Positions 14,757 through 22,866 of a stretch of DNA of 61,848 nucleotides are shown here, piece after piece. Within the stretch, counting starts at the first letter, position 1; each line of letters opens with the position of its first letter. Position numbers and translations under genes: made by a program. Origin of the DNA: Oscillospiraceae bacterium (GTDB lineage: Bacteria > Bacillota > Clostridia > Oscillospirales > Acutalibacteraceae); NCBI GenBank assembly GCA_015065865.1, contig SVPM01000005.1, positions 1 to 61,848 of the forward strand. Reading direction: 5' to 3'. The notes beneath the pieces were generated by a model. That model ran no database searches and was not told the DNA's origin. It saw only the letters and a program-made list of their open reading frames with translations.

Positions 14757-16052
14757 ATGAATACATACGGGCATTCCGTGTTTTTGGATGTGGAAAAGTG
14801 TACCGGATGTACCACCTGCCTGCGCCACTGTCCCACCGAAGCGATCCGTATCCGCGACAATCATGCCGTGATCAACGAAGAACGGTGTATTGATTGCGGC
14901 GAATGTATTCGCGTGTGTCCGCACAAAGCGAAGAAGGCGGTGTGTAACAAACTGGATGCGATGGACCGCTTCAAGTGGAAGATCGCACTGCCTGCTCCGA
15001 CGTTGTACGGTCAGTTTGAAAATTTGGATGACGTGGATTACGTTCTGGATGGCCTTCTCCGCATCGGATTTGACGATGTGGTGGAGGTCTCACAGGCGGC
15101 GGAACTGGTTTCCGCTTATACGCGCCAATATTTGAAGACCGACGGTGTGCGTAAACCTGCGATCAGTTCGGCGTGTCCCGTAGTAATGCGGCTTATCTGC
15201 CTGCGTTTCCCTTTCCTGAAGGATAATATCGTGCAGATGTTACCTCCGATGGAAGTGGCGGCACGCATGGCACGCGAAAAAGCAAAGCGTGAGCATCCCG
15301 AATTGAAAGACGATGAGATCGGTGTGTGTTTCATCACGCCTTGTCCCGCGAAAGCCAGTTACGTGAAGAACGGCTTTGCGGATTACAAGAGTCAGGTGGA
15401 CGTGGTCGTTTCCATCAGCGATATCTACTTCTTGCTCATCAACGCAATGGGGAAATCCGAGCAGATACAATCACTTTCCAAATCGGGTGTGATCGGCATC
15501 GGTTGGGCATCCTCGGGCGGTGAGGCAACGGCTATCTTTAACGAAGATTATTTAGCGGCGGACGGCATTGATAACGTGATCGACCTGCTGGAACAGATCG
15601 AAAACGGCAATATTCCCCCGCTCGAGTTCATCGAGCTTAACGCCTGTATCGGCGGTTGTGTGGGCGGCGTGTTGACGATGCAAAATCCGTTTATCGCGAA
15701 AGCGCGATTGCAAACGTTACGGCGGTATTTGCCGGTTTCGCAAAACGTGCTTTCAAAGGAAGAAAAGAAATACATTCCCGAAAGTTATTTCTTCGAATCG
15801 TTCCCGACGTATCAGCCCATTTCGCGGTTGAGTGATAATATGGCGGAATCTATGCGGATGATGTCCGATATCCAAAAACTGCGTAAGGAATTGCCCGGAT
15901 TTGACTGCGGTTCTTGCGGCGCACCGACTTGTCGGGCGTTTGCAGAGGATGTAGTTAAAGGGTTGGCGGATAAGTGTGATTGTCTTTTGACTATGCGGGA
16001 GCAGTTGGCACAGTATTGTAAGGAACAGGGTGAACAGCATGAAGGTGAGTGA
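14757..16052 (+). CDS. hydS: Sensory-type [FeFe]-hydrogenase (HydS-like)
   Basis: This 431-aa iron-sulfur protein has two N-terminal [4Fe-4S] motifs (Cys15-18-21-25 and Cys44-47-50-54), an H-cluster domain and a C-terminal RnfB-type [4Fe-4S] motif (Cys384, 387, 392, 407). H-cluster ligands are kept at Cys140 (SSACPVV), Cys196 (ITPCPAK), Cys297 and Cys301 (ELNACIGGCVGG). The proton-relay cysteine of TSCCP enzymes is Ala139. The same loss is known in the slow sensory HydS proteins of thermophilic clostridia. I infer that it senses H2 or redox state rather than turning over H2 quickly. There is no PAS domain. Confidence 0.87.
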   Translation: MNTYGHSVFLDVEKCTGCTTCLRHCPTEAIRIRDNHAVINEERCIDCGECIRVCPHKAKKAVCNKLDAMDRFKWKIALPAPTLYGQFENLDDVDYVLDGLLRIGFDDVVEVSQAAELVSAYTRQYLKTDGVRKPAISSACPVVMRLICLRFPFLKDNIVQMLPPMEVAARMAREKAKREHPELKDDEIGVCFITPCPAKASYVKNGFADYKSQVDVVVSISDIYFLLINAMGKSEQIQSLSKSGVIGIGWASSGGEATAIFNEDYLAADGIDNVIDLLEQIENGNIPPLEFIELNACIGGCVGGVLTMQNPFIAKARLQTLRRYLPVSQNVLSKEEKKYIPESYFFESFPTYQPISRLSDNMAESMRMMSDIQKLRKELPGFDCGSCGAPTCRAFAEDVVKGLADKCDCLLTMREQLAQYCKEQGEQHEGE

Positions 16053-16374
16053 ACTGGTAAGCAACGGTGTTTGCCGTGCACTGACCGTGACGGAAGGCGA
16101 CCGTGAGATCGGCGGTGTGTATATCGGCGATCTGCTCAGTTGGGTGATGGGGCGTGCTTCGGCCGATGATGCGTGGATCACCATTATGTCTAACATCAAC
16201 GTGGTGGCGGTCGCATCGCTGGCGGATGCCGCGTGCGTGTTGTTCGCCGAAGGGGTCGTACCCGACGAAAACGTGATTCAAACCGCTGCCGAAAAGGGCA
16301 TCAACCTCTTGGTCAGCGACCTTGCGGCGTATGAACTGGCGATTTTGCTTCACGAGAAGATGACGGCACGATGA
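16039..16374 (+). CDS. DRTGG-like domain protein (second)
   Basis: This 111-aa protein resembles the earlier DRTGG protein (MKVSELVSNGVCRALTVTEG, then IGGVYIGDLLSWVMG and NINVVAVASLADAACVLF) and probably has the same fold. It starts within the end of hydS: ATG at 16039, or GTG at 16030, which has better spacing from AAGGA. Its stop overlaps the PHP gene start. Paired DRTGG proteins flanking a HydS gene are a recurring but uncharacterised arrangement in clostridia, as far as I recall. Role unknown; ligand-sensing partner of the hydrogenase or ATPases is my inference. Confidence 0.75.
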   Translation: MKVSELVSNGVCRALTVTEGDREIGGVYIGDLLSWVMGRASADDAWITIMSNINVVAVASLADAACVLFAEGVVPDENVIQTAAEKGINLLVSDLAAYELAILLHEKMTAR

Positions 16375-17114
16375 AACAATACTACTACGACTTGCATATC
16401 CACTCCTGTCTTTCGCCCTGTGCGGATAATGACAACACTCCCGGCAACCTTGTGGGAATGGGGGTGCTTGCGGGTTTGCAGATCATGGCGCTTACCGACC
16501 ACAACTCTTGCCGCAACTGTCCGTCGTTCTTTGCGGCGGCAGCACAGCACGGGATCATTCCCGTGGCGGGGATGGAGTTGACCACGGCAGAAGATATTCA
16601 TATGGTGTGTTTGTTTGAAACGTTGGAAAACGCTATGGCGTTCAGCGAGGAGATCGACCGCCGCCGTGTTCGTATCCCGAACCGTACCGATATTTTCGGC
16701 GAACAGTGGATATGTGATGAAACCGATACGCCGTGCGAACAGGAACCCGATCTTCTCTCCAATGCCACTACCGTGTCGCTGGAGGAGGGAGCCGAATTGG
16801 TCACACGGTTCGGCGGGGTATATTACCCCGCGCACATTGACCGTGAAGCCAACGGCATCATCGCGACTCTCGGTATGTTACCGCCCACGCCGCACTTCAC
16901 TTGTGTGGAGTTCAAGGATGGCGCTAAGGTTGCGGAATACCGTGAAGCATACGGTTTGCAGGATATGGCGGTGGTGGTGGATTCGGATGCCCACTTTTTG
17001 TGGGATGTGCAGGATAAGGCGAACGTTTTGGCGCTGGACCCTGCCGATAACAGCGATCAAGCGATACGTACCGCTTTGATCCACCGTTTGAAGCAAGGAG
17101 GGAGCAGCCTTTGA
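16371..17114 (+). CDS. PHP-domain metal-dependent phosphoesterase
   Basis: This 247-aa protein has the PHP fold signature DLHIHSCLSPCADND at its N-terminus, ALTDHNSC around residue 40, a further metal site in YYPAHIDRE, and VDSDAHFLWD near the C-terminus. PHP proteins bind two or three metal ions and hydrolyse phosphoesters, as in histidinol phosphatase, the polymerase exonuclease and nucleotidases. The substrate here is not known. Its location between a DRTGG gene (4-nt overlap) and a GHKL ATPase gene (4-nt overlap) suggests a phosphatase that opposes the kinases, or turnover of a small signalling molecule. Confidence 0.85.
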   Translation: MKQYYYDLHIHSCLSPCADNDNTPGNLVGMGVLAGLQIMALTDHNSCRNCPSFFAAAAQHGIIPVAGMELTTAEDIHMVCLFETLENAMAFSEEIDRRRVRIPNRTDIFGEQWICDETDTPCEQEPDLLSNATTVSLEEGAELVTRFGGVYYPAHIDREANGIIATLGMLPPTPHFTCVEFKDGAKVAEYREAYGLQDMAVVVDSDAHFLWDVQDKANVLALDPADNSDQAIRTALIHRLKQGGSSL

Positions 17115-17653
17115 AGGAGTTGTCGCTGAACATTTTGGATGTAGCGGAAAATTCTGTGAAGGCCAAAGCATCTTTGACCGAAATTCGGTTGACCGAAGAC
17201 GGAGAAACCCTCACGTTGGTGATTCAAGACGACGGTTGCGGTATGACCGAAGAGGTCGTGCGTTCGGTGACCGATCCGTTTTACACCACCCGCACTACCC
17301 GTAAGGTGGGGCTTGGTCTGCCGCTCTTGAAACTGGCGGCGGAAATGACCGGTGGCACGATGCAGGTCGTGTCCCGTGCACAAGCGGAACATCCCGCTGA
17401 CCACGGCACCGCCGTAACGGCAAGGTTCCATACGGCGCACATTGATTGTCCGCCGCTCGGTGACGTAGTGGAAACGGTGCTTACGCTGATTCAAGGTCAT
17501 CCCGATACGGATTTCTTGTTCTGCCATACGTTGGGCGAAAGGAAAGTGACGCTGGATACGCGTGAGTTGCGGCAGGTGTTGGAGGACGTGCCGCTGAACA
17601 GTTACGAAGTTCTCCAATGGATAGAAGCGTTTTTGCGCGAGCAATATCAATAA
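17111..17653 (+). CDS. GHKL ATPase (histidine-kinase-like ATP-binding protein)
   Basis: This 180-aa protein has a Bergerat ATP-binding fold without a phospho-acceptor His domain. The N-box is NILDVAENSVKA, G1 is QDDGCGM, then DPFYTTRTTRKVGLGLPLLK gives the F and G2 boxes. A C-terminal extension of about 60 residues has no motif that I know. The start is TTG at 17111 behind GGAGGGAG, overlapping the PHP stop. It is the second such ATPase in the operon and is more like the catalytic half of a two-component sensor than the first. Confidence 0.84.
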   Translation: MKELSLNILDVAENSVKAKASLTEIRLTEDGETLTLVIQDDGCGMTEEVVRSVTDPFYTTRTTRKVGLGLPLLKLAAEMTGGTMQVVSRAQAEHPADHGTAVTARFHTAHIDCPPLGDVVETVLTLIQGHPDTDFLFCHTLGERKVTLDTRELRQVLEDVPLNSYEVLQWIEAFLREQYQ

Positions 17654-17681
17654 AGTAATTCAAAGGAAAGGGAGATATACT

Positions 17682-18050
17682 ATGAAATCATTAGCAGAAC
17701 TGCAAGCCATCAAGGCGAAGATGCAGGACAAGGTCGCCCTGCGTGAAGGCAGCAGCGAAAAGCGCGTTGTGGTCGGTATGGCTACTTGCGGTATCGCGGC
17801 AGGCGCTCGTCCCGTTTTGAGCGCGTTTGTTGAGGAAGTCAGCAAAGCGGGTCTTGCGGGCAGTGTCACCGTTTCGCAGACCGGTTGCATCGGCCTGTGC
17901 CAGTATGAGCCGATCGTTGAGGTGTTTGAAGCCGGCAAGGATCGCGTCACCTACGTGAAGATGACCGCCGATAAGGTCGCTCGCGTTGTGGAGGAGCACC
18001 TGAAGGGCGGCAATCCCGTTGCGGAATACACCATTACGAACAATAAGTAA
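17682..18050 (+). CDS. hndB: Thioredoxin-like [2Fe-2S] subunit (HndB)
   Basis: This 122-aa protein has the thioredoxin-like [2Fe-2S] ferredoxin fold seen in HndB and at the N-terminus of NuoF-like hydrogenase subunits. Cluster ligands are in ATCGIAAGA and QTGCIGLCQYEP. An N-terminal helix (LAELQAIKAKMQDKV) is typical of the family. It follows the signalling genes by 28 nt and precedes hndC by 34 nt. With hndA, hndC and hndD it should form the four-subunit NAD(P)-linked complex known from Desulfovibrio fructosovorans. Confidence 0.9.
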   Translation: MKSLAELQAIKAKMQDKVALREGSSEKRVVVGMATCGIAAGARPVLSAFVEEVSKAGLAGSVTVSQTGCIGLCQYEPIVEVFEAGKDRVTYVKMTADKVARVVEEHLKGGNPVAEYTITNNK

Positions 18051-18084
18051 AAAATCATCCGTTTAAGGATAGGGAGGTAACATT

Positions 18085-19890
18085 ATGATTCGCGCACATG
18101 TACTTATTTGTGGCGGTACCGGTTGTACCTCTTCGGGAAGTCAATCGATTCAGCAGGCGTTTGCCGACAGCATCGAGAAATACGGCCTCACCGAAGAGAT
18201 CAAACTGGTACAGACCGGTTGTTTCGGTCTTTGCGCTCTCGGCCCCGTGGTTATCGTTCATCCCGACGGCACCTTCTACAGCCGTGTGGAAGAGAGCGAC
18301 GTGGACGAGATCGTGTCGGAGCACCTGTTGAAGGGTCGTCCCGTTCAGCGTTTGGTGTATGACGACGTGGCGGAAGAGCATAAGGAAGATGCGGTCGTCG
18401 GCAACGTTTCGCTGAACGACACCACCTTCTACAAATCTCAGAACCGTTTGGTCCTCCGTAACTGCGGTGTCATTGATCCCGAAAAGATCGACGAATACAT
18501 CGCGATGGATGGTTATGCCGCTCTCGGTAAGGCACTGACCGAAATGACTCCCGAGGAAGTCATTCAGTGTGTCACCGACTCGGGCCTGCGCGGTCGTGGC
18601 GGCGGCGGCTTCCCGACCGGCCGTAAGTGGGCGCTCACCGCTCCCAATCAGGCGGATCAGAAGTATGTTGTTTGCAACGCCGACGAAGGCGATCCGGGTG
18701 CATTTATGGACCGTTCGGTGTTGGAGGGCGATCCTCACGCATTGATCGAAGCTATGGCGATCGCGGGTTACGCCATCGGTGCAACCGAAGGTTATGTGTA
18801 CGTCCGTGCGGAGTATCCGATCGCGGTGGCACGTTTGCAGATCGCAATTGATCAGGCGCGTGAATACGGCCTGCTCGGTAAGAACATCTTTGGTTCGGGC
18901 TTTGATTTCGACTTGTTCATCCGTCTCGGTGCCGGCGCGTTCGTGTGCGGTGAAGAAACGGCGTTGATGACCTCTATCGAAGGTAACCGCGGTGAGCCGC
19001 GTCCGCGTCCGCCGTATCCCGCTGTGAAGGGCTTGTACGGTCGTCCCACCGTTGAAAATAACGTGGAGACCTTTGCAAACATTCCGCAGATCATCTTGAA
19101 GGGTGCGGATTGGTTCCGCTCGATGGGTACTGAGAAATCCCCCGGTACCAAAGTGTTTGCTCTGGGCGGTAAGATCAAGAACACCGGTCTGGTGGAAATC
19201 TCGATGGGCACCACCCTGCGCCACATCATTGAAGATATCGGCGGCGGTATTCCGGACGGCAAGAAGTTCAAAGCGGCCCAGACGGGCGGCCCCTCCGGCG
19301 GTTGTATTCCGGCCCAGTTGATCGATACCGAAGTGGACTTCGACAACCTGACGGCTATCGGTTGTATGATGGGTTCGGGCGGTCTGATCGTTATGGACGA
19401 AGACAACTGTATGGTGGACATCGCGAAGTTCTTCTTGGAGTTCACGGTGGATGAGTCCTGCGGTAAGTGCACTCCCTGCCGTGTGGGTACCAAGCGTTTG
19501 CTCGAATTGCTTGAGCGCATCACCCGCGGTGAAGGTAAGATCGAAGATCTCGACGAGATGGAAGAACTGTGCAACTACATCAAGGCGAACTCGCTGTGCG
19601 GTTTGGGCCAGACGGCTCCCAACCCCGTGCTCAGTACTCTGCGTTTCTTCCGCGATGAGTATGTATCTCACATTGTGGATAAGAAGTGCCCCGCCGGTGT
19701 GTGTAAGGATCTGCTGCAGTTCAAGATCGTGGCCGATAAGTGTAAAGGTTGTTCGGCTTGTGCACGTAAGTGCCCTGTCAACGCCATTACCGGTGAGATC
19801 AAGAATCCCTTCGTCATCGATACGTCGAAGTGTATCAAGTGCGGTGCTTGTATCAGCACTTGTAAGTTTGATGCGATCATTAAGGAATAA
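18085..19890 (+). CDS. hndC: NuoF-like flavoprotein of bifurcating hydrogenase (HndC)
   Basis: This 601-aa subunit holds the flavin and NAD(P) site. Domains in order: an N-terminal [2Fe-2S] thioredoxin-like part (CGGTGCTSSGS, QTGCFGLCALGP), the NuoF core with GLRGRGGGGFPTGRKW and CNADEGDPGAFMDR for FMN and NAD(H), the [4Fe-4S] site ESCGKCTPCRVGT, and two C-terminal ferredoxin [4Fe-4S] motifs (CKGCSACARKCP, CIKCGACISTC). In this family electron bifurcation couples NADH and reduced ferredoxin to H2. RBS GGGAGG precedes the ATG. Confidence 0.95.
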   Translation: MIRAHVLICGGTGCTSSGSQSIQQAFADSIEKYGLTEEIKLVQTGCFGLCALGPVVIVHPDGTFYSRVEESDVDEIVSEHLLKGRPVQRLVYDDVAEEHKEDAVVGNVSLNDTTFYKSQNRLVLRNCGVIDPEKIDEYIAMDGYAALGKALTEMTPEEVIQCVTDSGLRGRGGGGFPTGRKWALTAPNQADQKYVVCNADEGDPGAFMDRSVLEGDPHALIEAMAIAGYAIGATEGYVYVRAEYPIAVARLQIAIDQAREYGLLGKNIFGSGFDFDLFIRLGAGAFVCGEETALMTSIEGNRGEPRPRPPYPAVKGLYGRPTVENNVETFANIPQIILKGADWFRSMGTEKSPGTKVFALGGKIKNTGLVEISMGTTLRHIIEDIGGGIPDGKKFKAAQTGGPSGGCIPAQLIDTEVDFDNLTAIGCMMGSGGLIVMDEDNCMVDIAKFFLEFTVDESCGKCTPCRVGTKRLLELLERITRGEGKIEDLDEMEELCNYIKANSLCGLGQTAPNPVLSTLRFFRDEYVSHIVDKKCPAGVCKDLLQFKIVADKCKGCSACARKCPVNAITGEIKNPFVIDTSKCIKCGACISTCKFDAIIKE

Positions 19891-19907
19891 GAAAGGAGTA
19901 CGCTGAA

Positions 19908-21650
19908 ATGGATATGGTAAATGTAAAAGTTAACGGCATTGCGGTCAGCGTGCCCAAGGGTTCCACCATTTTGGAGGCGGCTCGTGCCGCCGGTGTGGAA
20001 ATTCCCACCCTTTGCTTTATGAAAGAGTGCAACGAGATCGGCGCTTGCCGTATCTGCGTTGTGGAAGCGACTATGACCCGCGGTCTGGTCACTGCCTGTG
20101 TGTATCCTGTGGCGGAAGGTATGGAGATCCAGACCAACACCGAAAAGGTGCAGAAGGCTCGCCGTACCACGCTGGAACTGATGCTCTCCACCCACGACAA
20201 GAAGTGCTTGTCCTGCTCGCGTTCCACCAACTGCGAACTGCAGCAGCTCTGCCGTGCATACGGTGTGGAGGACAGCGGCCGTTACGATGGTTTCAAACCG
20301 AATTACGAACTGGATACCTCCACGGCGCATCTGGTGCGCGACAACAACAAGTGCATTCTCTGCCGTCGTTGCGTGGCTGCGTGTAACCAGCAGTATGTTT
20401 CGGTCATCGGCGCCAACGATCGTGGTATCGATACCCATATCGGTTGTGCGTTTGAGACCAAGTTGTCGAGCGTGGCTTGCGTGTCCTGCGGTCAGTGCAC
20501 CGCGGTGTGCCCGACGGGCGCGTTGGTCGAAAAGGACGATACCGACAAGGTGTGGGCGGCTCTGGCCGATCCGACCAAGACGGTGGTCGTGCAGACGGCG
20601 CCTTCGGTGCGTGCTACGCTGGGTGAATGCTTCGGTATGCCGGTCGGCACAAACGTGGAAGGCAAGATGGTCGCGGCTCTGCGCCGCTTGGGCTTCAACT
20701 GGGTGTTCGATACCAACTTTGCGGCGGACCTCACCATTGTGGAAGAAGCCAACGAGTTGCTCGGCCGTATGAAGAACGGCGGCACGCTGCCGATGATCAC
20801 TTCTTGCTCGCCCGGTTGGGTGAAGTTTGCGGAGTATTATTATCCCGAACTGCTCGGTCATCTCTCCACCTGCAAGTCGCCCCAGCAGATGGGCGGTGCG
20901 GTTATCAAGACCTACTTTGCAGAGAAGCAGGGCATTGACCCGAAGGATATCGTGAGCGTGTCCATTATGCCGTGTACCGCGAAGAAATTCGAAGCGGGCC
21001 GCGACGACGAGAATGCAGCGGGTGTTCCCGATGTGGATATTGCGCTGACCACTCGTGAACTCGGTCGTATGATCGAGCGTGCGGGTCTGAAGTTTGAAGC
21101 GTTGCCGGACGAAGAGTTCGATGCACCTCTGGGTGAAGATACCGGTGCGGCTATGATCTTCGGTGCAACGGGCGGCGTTATGGAAGCGGCTCTGCGTACC
21201 GCAAACGACTGGCTCACCGGCAAGGATAACACCGATGTGGAATTCCACGCGGTGCGTGGCACCACCGGCTTGAAGGAAGCCACTGTGGAGATCGCGGGTG
21301 CGAAGGTCAAGGTTGCGGCTGTCAGCGGCATCGCGGGTGCAAAGGTCGTTATGGATCGCATCAAGGACGGTACTGCCGATTGGGCCTTTGTCGAAGTGAT
21401 GTGCTGTCCGGGCGGTTGCGTCAACGGCGGCGGTCAGCCGATCCAGCCGCAGTACGTGCGTGACACGGTGGATCTGAAGGCACTGCGTGCTAAGGTGCTG
21501 TACGATCTGGATGCCAACATGCCTCTGCGTAAGTCGCATGAGTCGCCGGTCATCAAGATGCTGTACAACGAGTTCTTCAAGGGCGAATACGGTTGTGAGA
21601 AGGCTCACCACATTCTGCACACCTCCTACGTGCCTCGTAAGAAGTACTAA
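19908..21650 (+). CDS. hndD: [FeFe]-hydrogenase catalytic subunit (HndD/HydA)
   Basis: This 580-aa catalytic subunit has an N-terminal [2Fe-2S] site (Cys36, 47, 50, 64), a His-ligated [4Fe-4S] site (His96, Cys100, 103, 109), two [4Fe-4S] motifs (Cys149-159, Cys191-201) and the H-cluster domain. Its signatures are ITSCSPGW (Cys300-Ser301), IMPCTAKKFE (Cys355) and VEVMCCPGGCVNGG (Cys500, Cys504). The TSCSP form is, as I recall, common in NAD(P)-linked clostridial enzymes. It makes H2 from NADH plus reduced ferredoxin. The HydEFG maturases are not in the window. A terminator follows. Confidence 0.96.
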   Translation: MDMVNVKVNGIAVSVPKGSTILEAARAAGVEIPTLCFMKECNEIGACRICVVEATMTRGLVTACVYPVAEGMEIQTNTEKVQKARRTTLELMLSTHDKKCLSCSRSTNCELQQLCRAYGVEDSGRYDGFKPNYELDTSTAHLVRDNNKCILCRRCVAACNQQYVSVIGANDRGIDTHIGCAFETKLSSVACVSCGQCTAVCPTGALVEKDDTDKVWAALADPTKTVVVQTAPSVRATLGECFGMPVGTNVEGKMVAALRRLGFNWVFDTNFAADLTIVEEANELLGRMKNGGTLPMITSCSPGWVKFAEYYYPELLGHLSTCKSPQQMGGAVIKTYFAEKQGIDPKDIVSVSIMPCTAKKFEAGRDDENAAGVPDVDIALTTRELGRMIERAGLKFEALPDEEFDAPLGEDTGAAMIFGATGGVMEAALRTANDWLTGKDNTDVEFHAVRGTTGLKEATVEIAGAKVKVAAVSGIAGAKVVMDRIKDGTADWAFVEVMCCPGGCVNGGGQPIQPQYVRDTVDLKALRAKVLYDLDANMPLRKSHESPVIKMLYNEFFKGEYGCEKAHHILHTSYVPRKKY

Positions 21651-21662
21651 GAGCTAATAAAA

Positions 21663-21694
21663 ACTGCCGAGGAGCGATCCTCGGCAGTTTTTTG
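21663..21694 (+). terminator. Intrinsic terminator of the hydrogenase operon
   Basis: A perfect 11-bp stem (21663-21673 with 21678-21688, loop GCGA) followed by T6, 13 nt after the hndD stop. Confidence 0.92.
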
Positions 21695-21800
21695 TTGTGA
21701 GCGGCGAAAACCGCCGGCTGTGCCGGGGGTTCAAAAAAGCTTTAGCGGTGAGTGGGAAAAGATACATCTTGAAAAGATGGACAATGAAACGATCAAAGAA

Positions 21801-21949
21801 GCCTTCCTCCCCTTGTCAGGGGAGGTGATTTTTGGTCGTGAGAGCGACCGAAAATCGGAGGGGTAGTAGGAGAAACTCGTTTCTGCGATGTTTCACTACC
21901 CCTCAGTCTCGCTACGCTCGCCGGCTCCCCTGACAAGGGGAGCTTTGGC
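21801..21949. repeat. MITE-like hairpin-rich repeat
   Basis: A 149-bp element is bounded by inverted copies of a sequence that is itself palindromic (CTCCCCTTGTCAGGGGAG, at about 21807-21824 and 21925-21942). Between them are two further hairpins: GATTTT-GGTCG/CGACC-AAAATC (21828-21856) and AGGGGTAGT/ACTACCCCT (21858-21904). It holds no open reading frame and no transposase. Similar elements occur widely in gut Firmicutes as far as I recall. The remaining gap (21695-22060) holds only small hairpins. Confidence 0.65.
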
Positions 21950-22057
21950 AAAGGAGCGTCCGTTTACGGGTATCAAGCAATTATCCCCTCGCAGGTGTTA
22001 GGCCGCAAAAAGCGCCTGCAGGCGCTGCTGGTAACAGAGCCTTACAGGCGTTTTTTG

Positions 22058-22082
22058 AAAAGCCACCGGCTATGCCGGTGGA
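22058..22082 (-). terminator. Terminator of the histidine phosphatase gene
   Basis: The hairpin CCACCGGC/GCCGGTGG with a 3-nt loop. On the minus strand it is followed by CTTTTC. It lies about 30 nt after the stop codon. A second hairpin with GCGCCTGCAGGCGC and T5 lies further on (about 22010-22025). Confidence 0.65.
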
Positions 22083-22110
22083 TATTTACTGTAGTTTCTT
22101 TTTTAAAAAT

Positions 22111-22743
22111 TTATTCTTCGCCTTCACCGTCACGCCACGGAATGGCACAGAGTGCTTCCGCCACGGGCTCACGTGTCCACAGGTGCGGTGTGATACGCAA
22201 CGTAAAGCCGCTGCCGCTGTTGGTCACCCACTGTTTCATATCACCGCGAGGCAGGCCGTATGCCGCCATAATGAGCATAATGACACCGCCGTGCGTGCAA
22301 ATGACCGCTTCGGTATCGCCGCTTCGCAACAGTGTATCCACGATGCTTTCAAACGCCTGCATTACGCGTGCTTGAAAATCAGCGGCTGTTTCACCACCGG
22401 GAATCTCAGCGCCTTTGGTGCCGCTGACCCACTGCAAAAAGTCTTCGCGGTTTTTCAAGTTGGCGATACGCATATTTTCCCATTCACCGAAATCACATTC
22501 CGCCAGCCCTTCCACCACTTCGGGCTTGCTTTCGGGATACAACACGTGTAACGTCTGCTTGCAACGGGTGAGAGGACTGGTGAAAAATCGCATACCGTAA
22601 GGGTAGGTATATACCTTTTTCATCTGTAACAACTCATTAACACCCGCGGGGGAAAGCGGCAGATCGGTGCGACCGATATAGGTTCCCGTTTCGTTGGCGG
22701 CAGTTTGTCCGTGCCGAATCAGGTGAATTTTGTAAGTCTTCAT
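22111..22743 (-). CDS. Histidine phosphatase family protein
   Basis: This 210-aa cytosolic phosphatase of the phosphoglycerate-mutase-like fold has the catalytic RHGQTAANETG motif near residue 9 (LIRHG), the second Arg in TSPLTRCKQT, Glu in ECDFGEWEN and the final His in ICTHGGVIM. Such proteins dephosphorylate sugar phosphates, alpha-ribazole phosphate or nucleotides; I cannot tell which. The start chosen is ATG 22743 behind GGGAGG; the in-frame extension to 22854 crosses the divergent promoter. It stands alone, divergent from the XRE gene. Confidence 0.9.
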   Translation of the reverse strand: MKTYKIHLIRHGQTAANETGTYIGRTDLPLSPAGVNELLQMKKVYTYPYGMRFFTSPLTRCKQTLHVLYPESKPEVVEGLAECDFGEWENMRIANLKNREDFLQWVSGTKGAEIPGGETAADFQARVMQAFESIVDTLLRSGDTEAVICTHGGVIMLIMAAYGLPRGDMKQWVTNSGSGFTLRITPHLWTREPVAEALCAIPWRDGEGEE

Positions 22744-22777
22744 AAAAAACCTCCCGAAATTTGAGCGAATTTCCACT

Positions 22778-22806
22778 TTACAAATGGTATCGAAGTGTGG
22801 TACAAT
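22778..22806 (+). promoter_or_regulatory. Promoter of the XRE regulator gene
   Basis: -35 TTTACA (22778-22783), a 17-nt spacer and -10 TACAAT (22801-22806), about 60 nt ahead of the ATG. It lies between divergent genes and could be autoregulated. Confidence 0.75.
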
Positions 22807-22866
22807 ATTAAACGCGCCGTATAAAGCGGCGACAATTACGATTGAGAAGAACAACGGAGGACAGGC

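Noticed and set aside
18055-19671. A 538-codon open frame opposite hndC
   Set aside because: Same cause: shadow of a strongly biased gene, with His/Arg/Thr-rich composition and no recognisable motif.
19668-21620. A 650-codon open frame on the minus strand opposite hndD
   Set aside because: The plus-strand gene has clear hydrogenase motifs. The long antisense frame follows from its codon bias and shows no domain, ribosome site or promoter.
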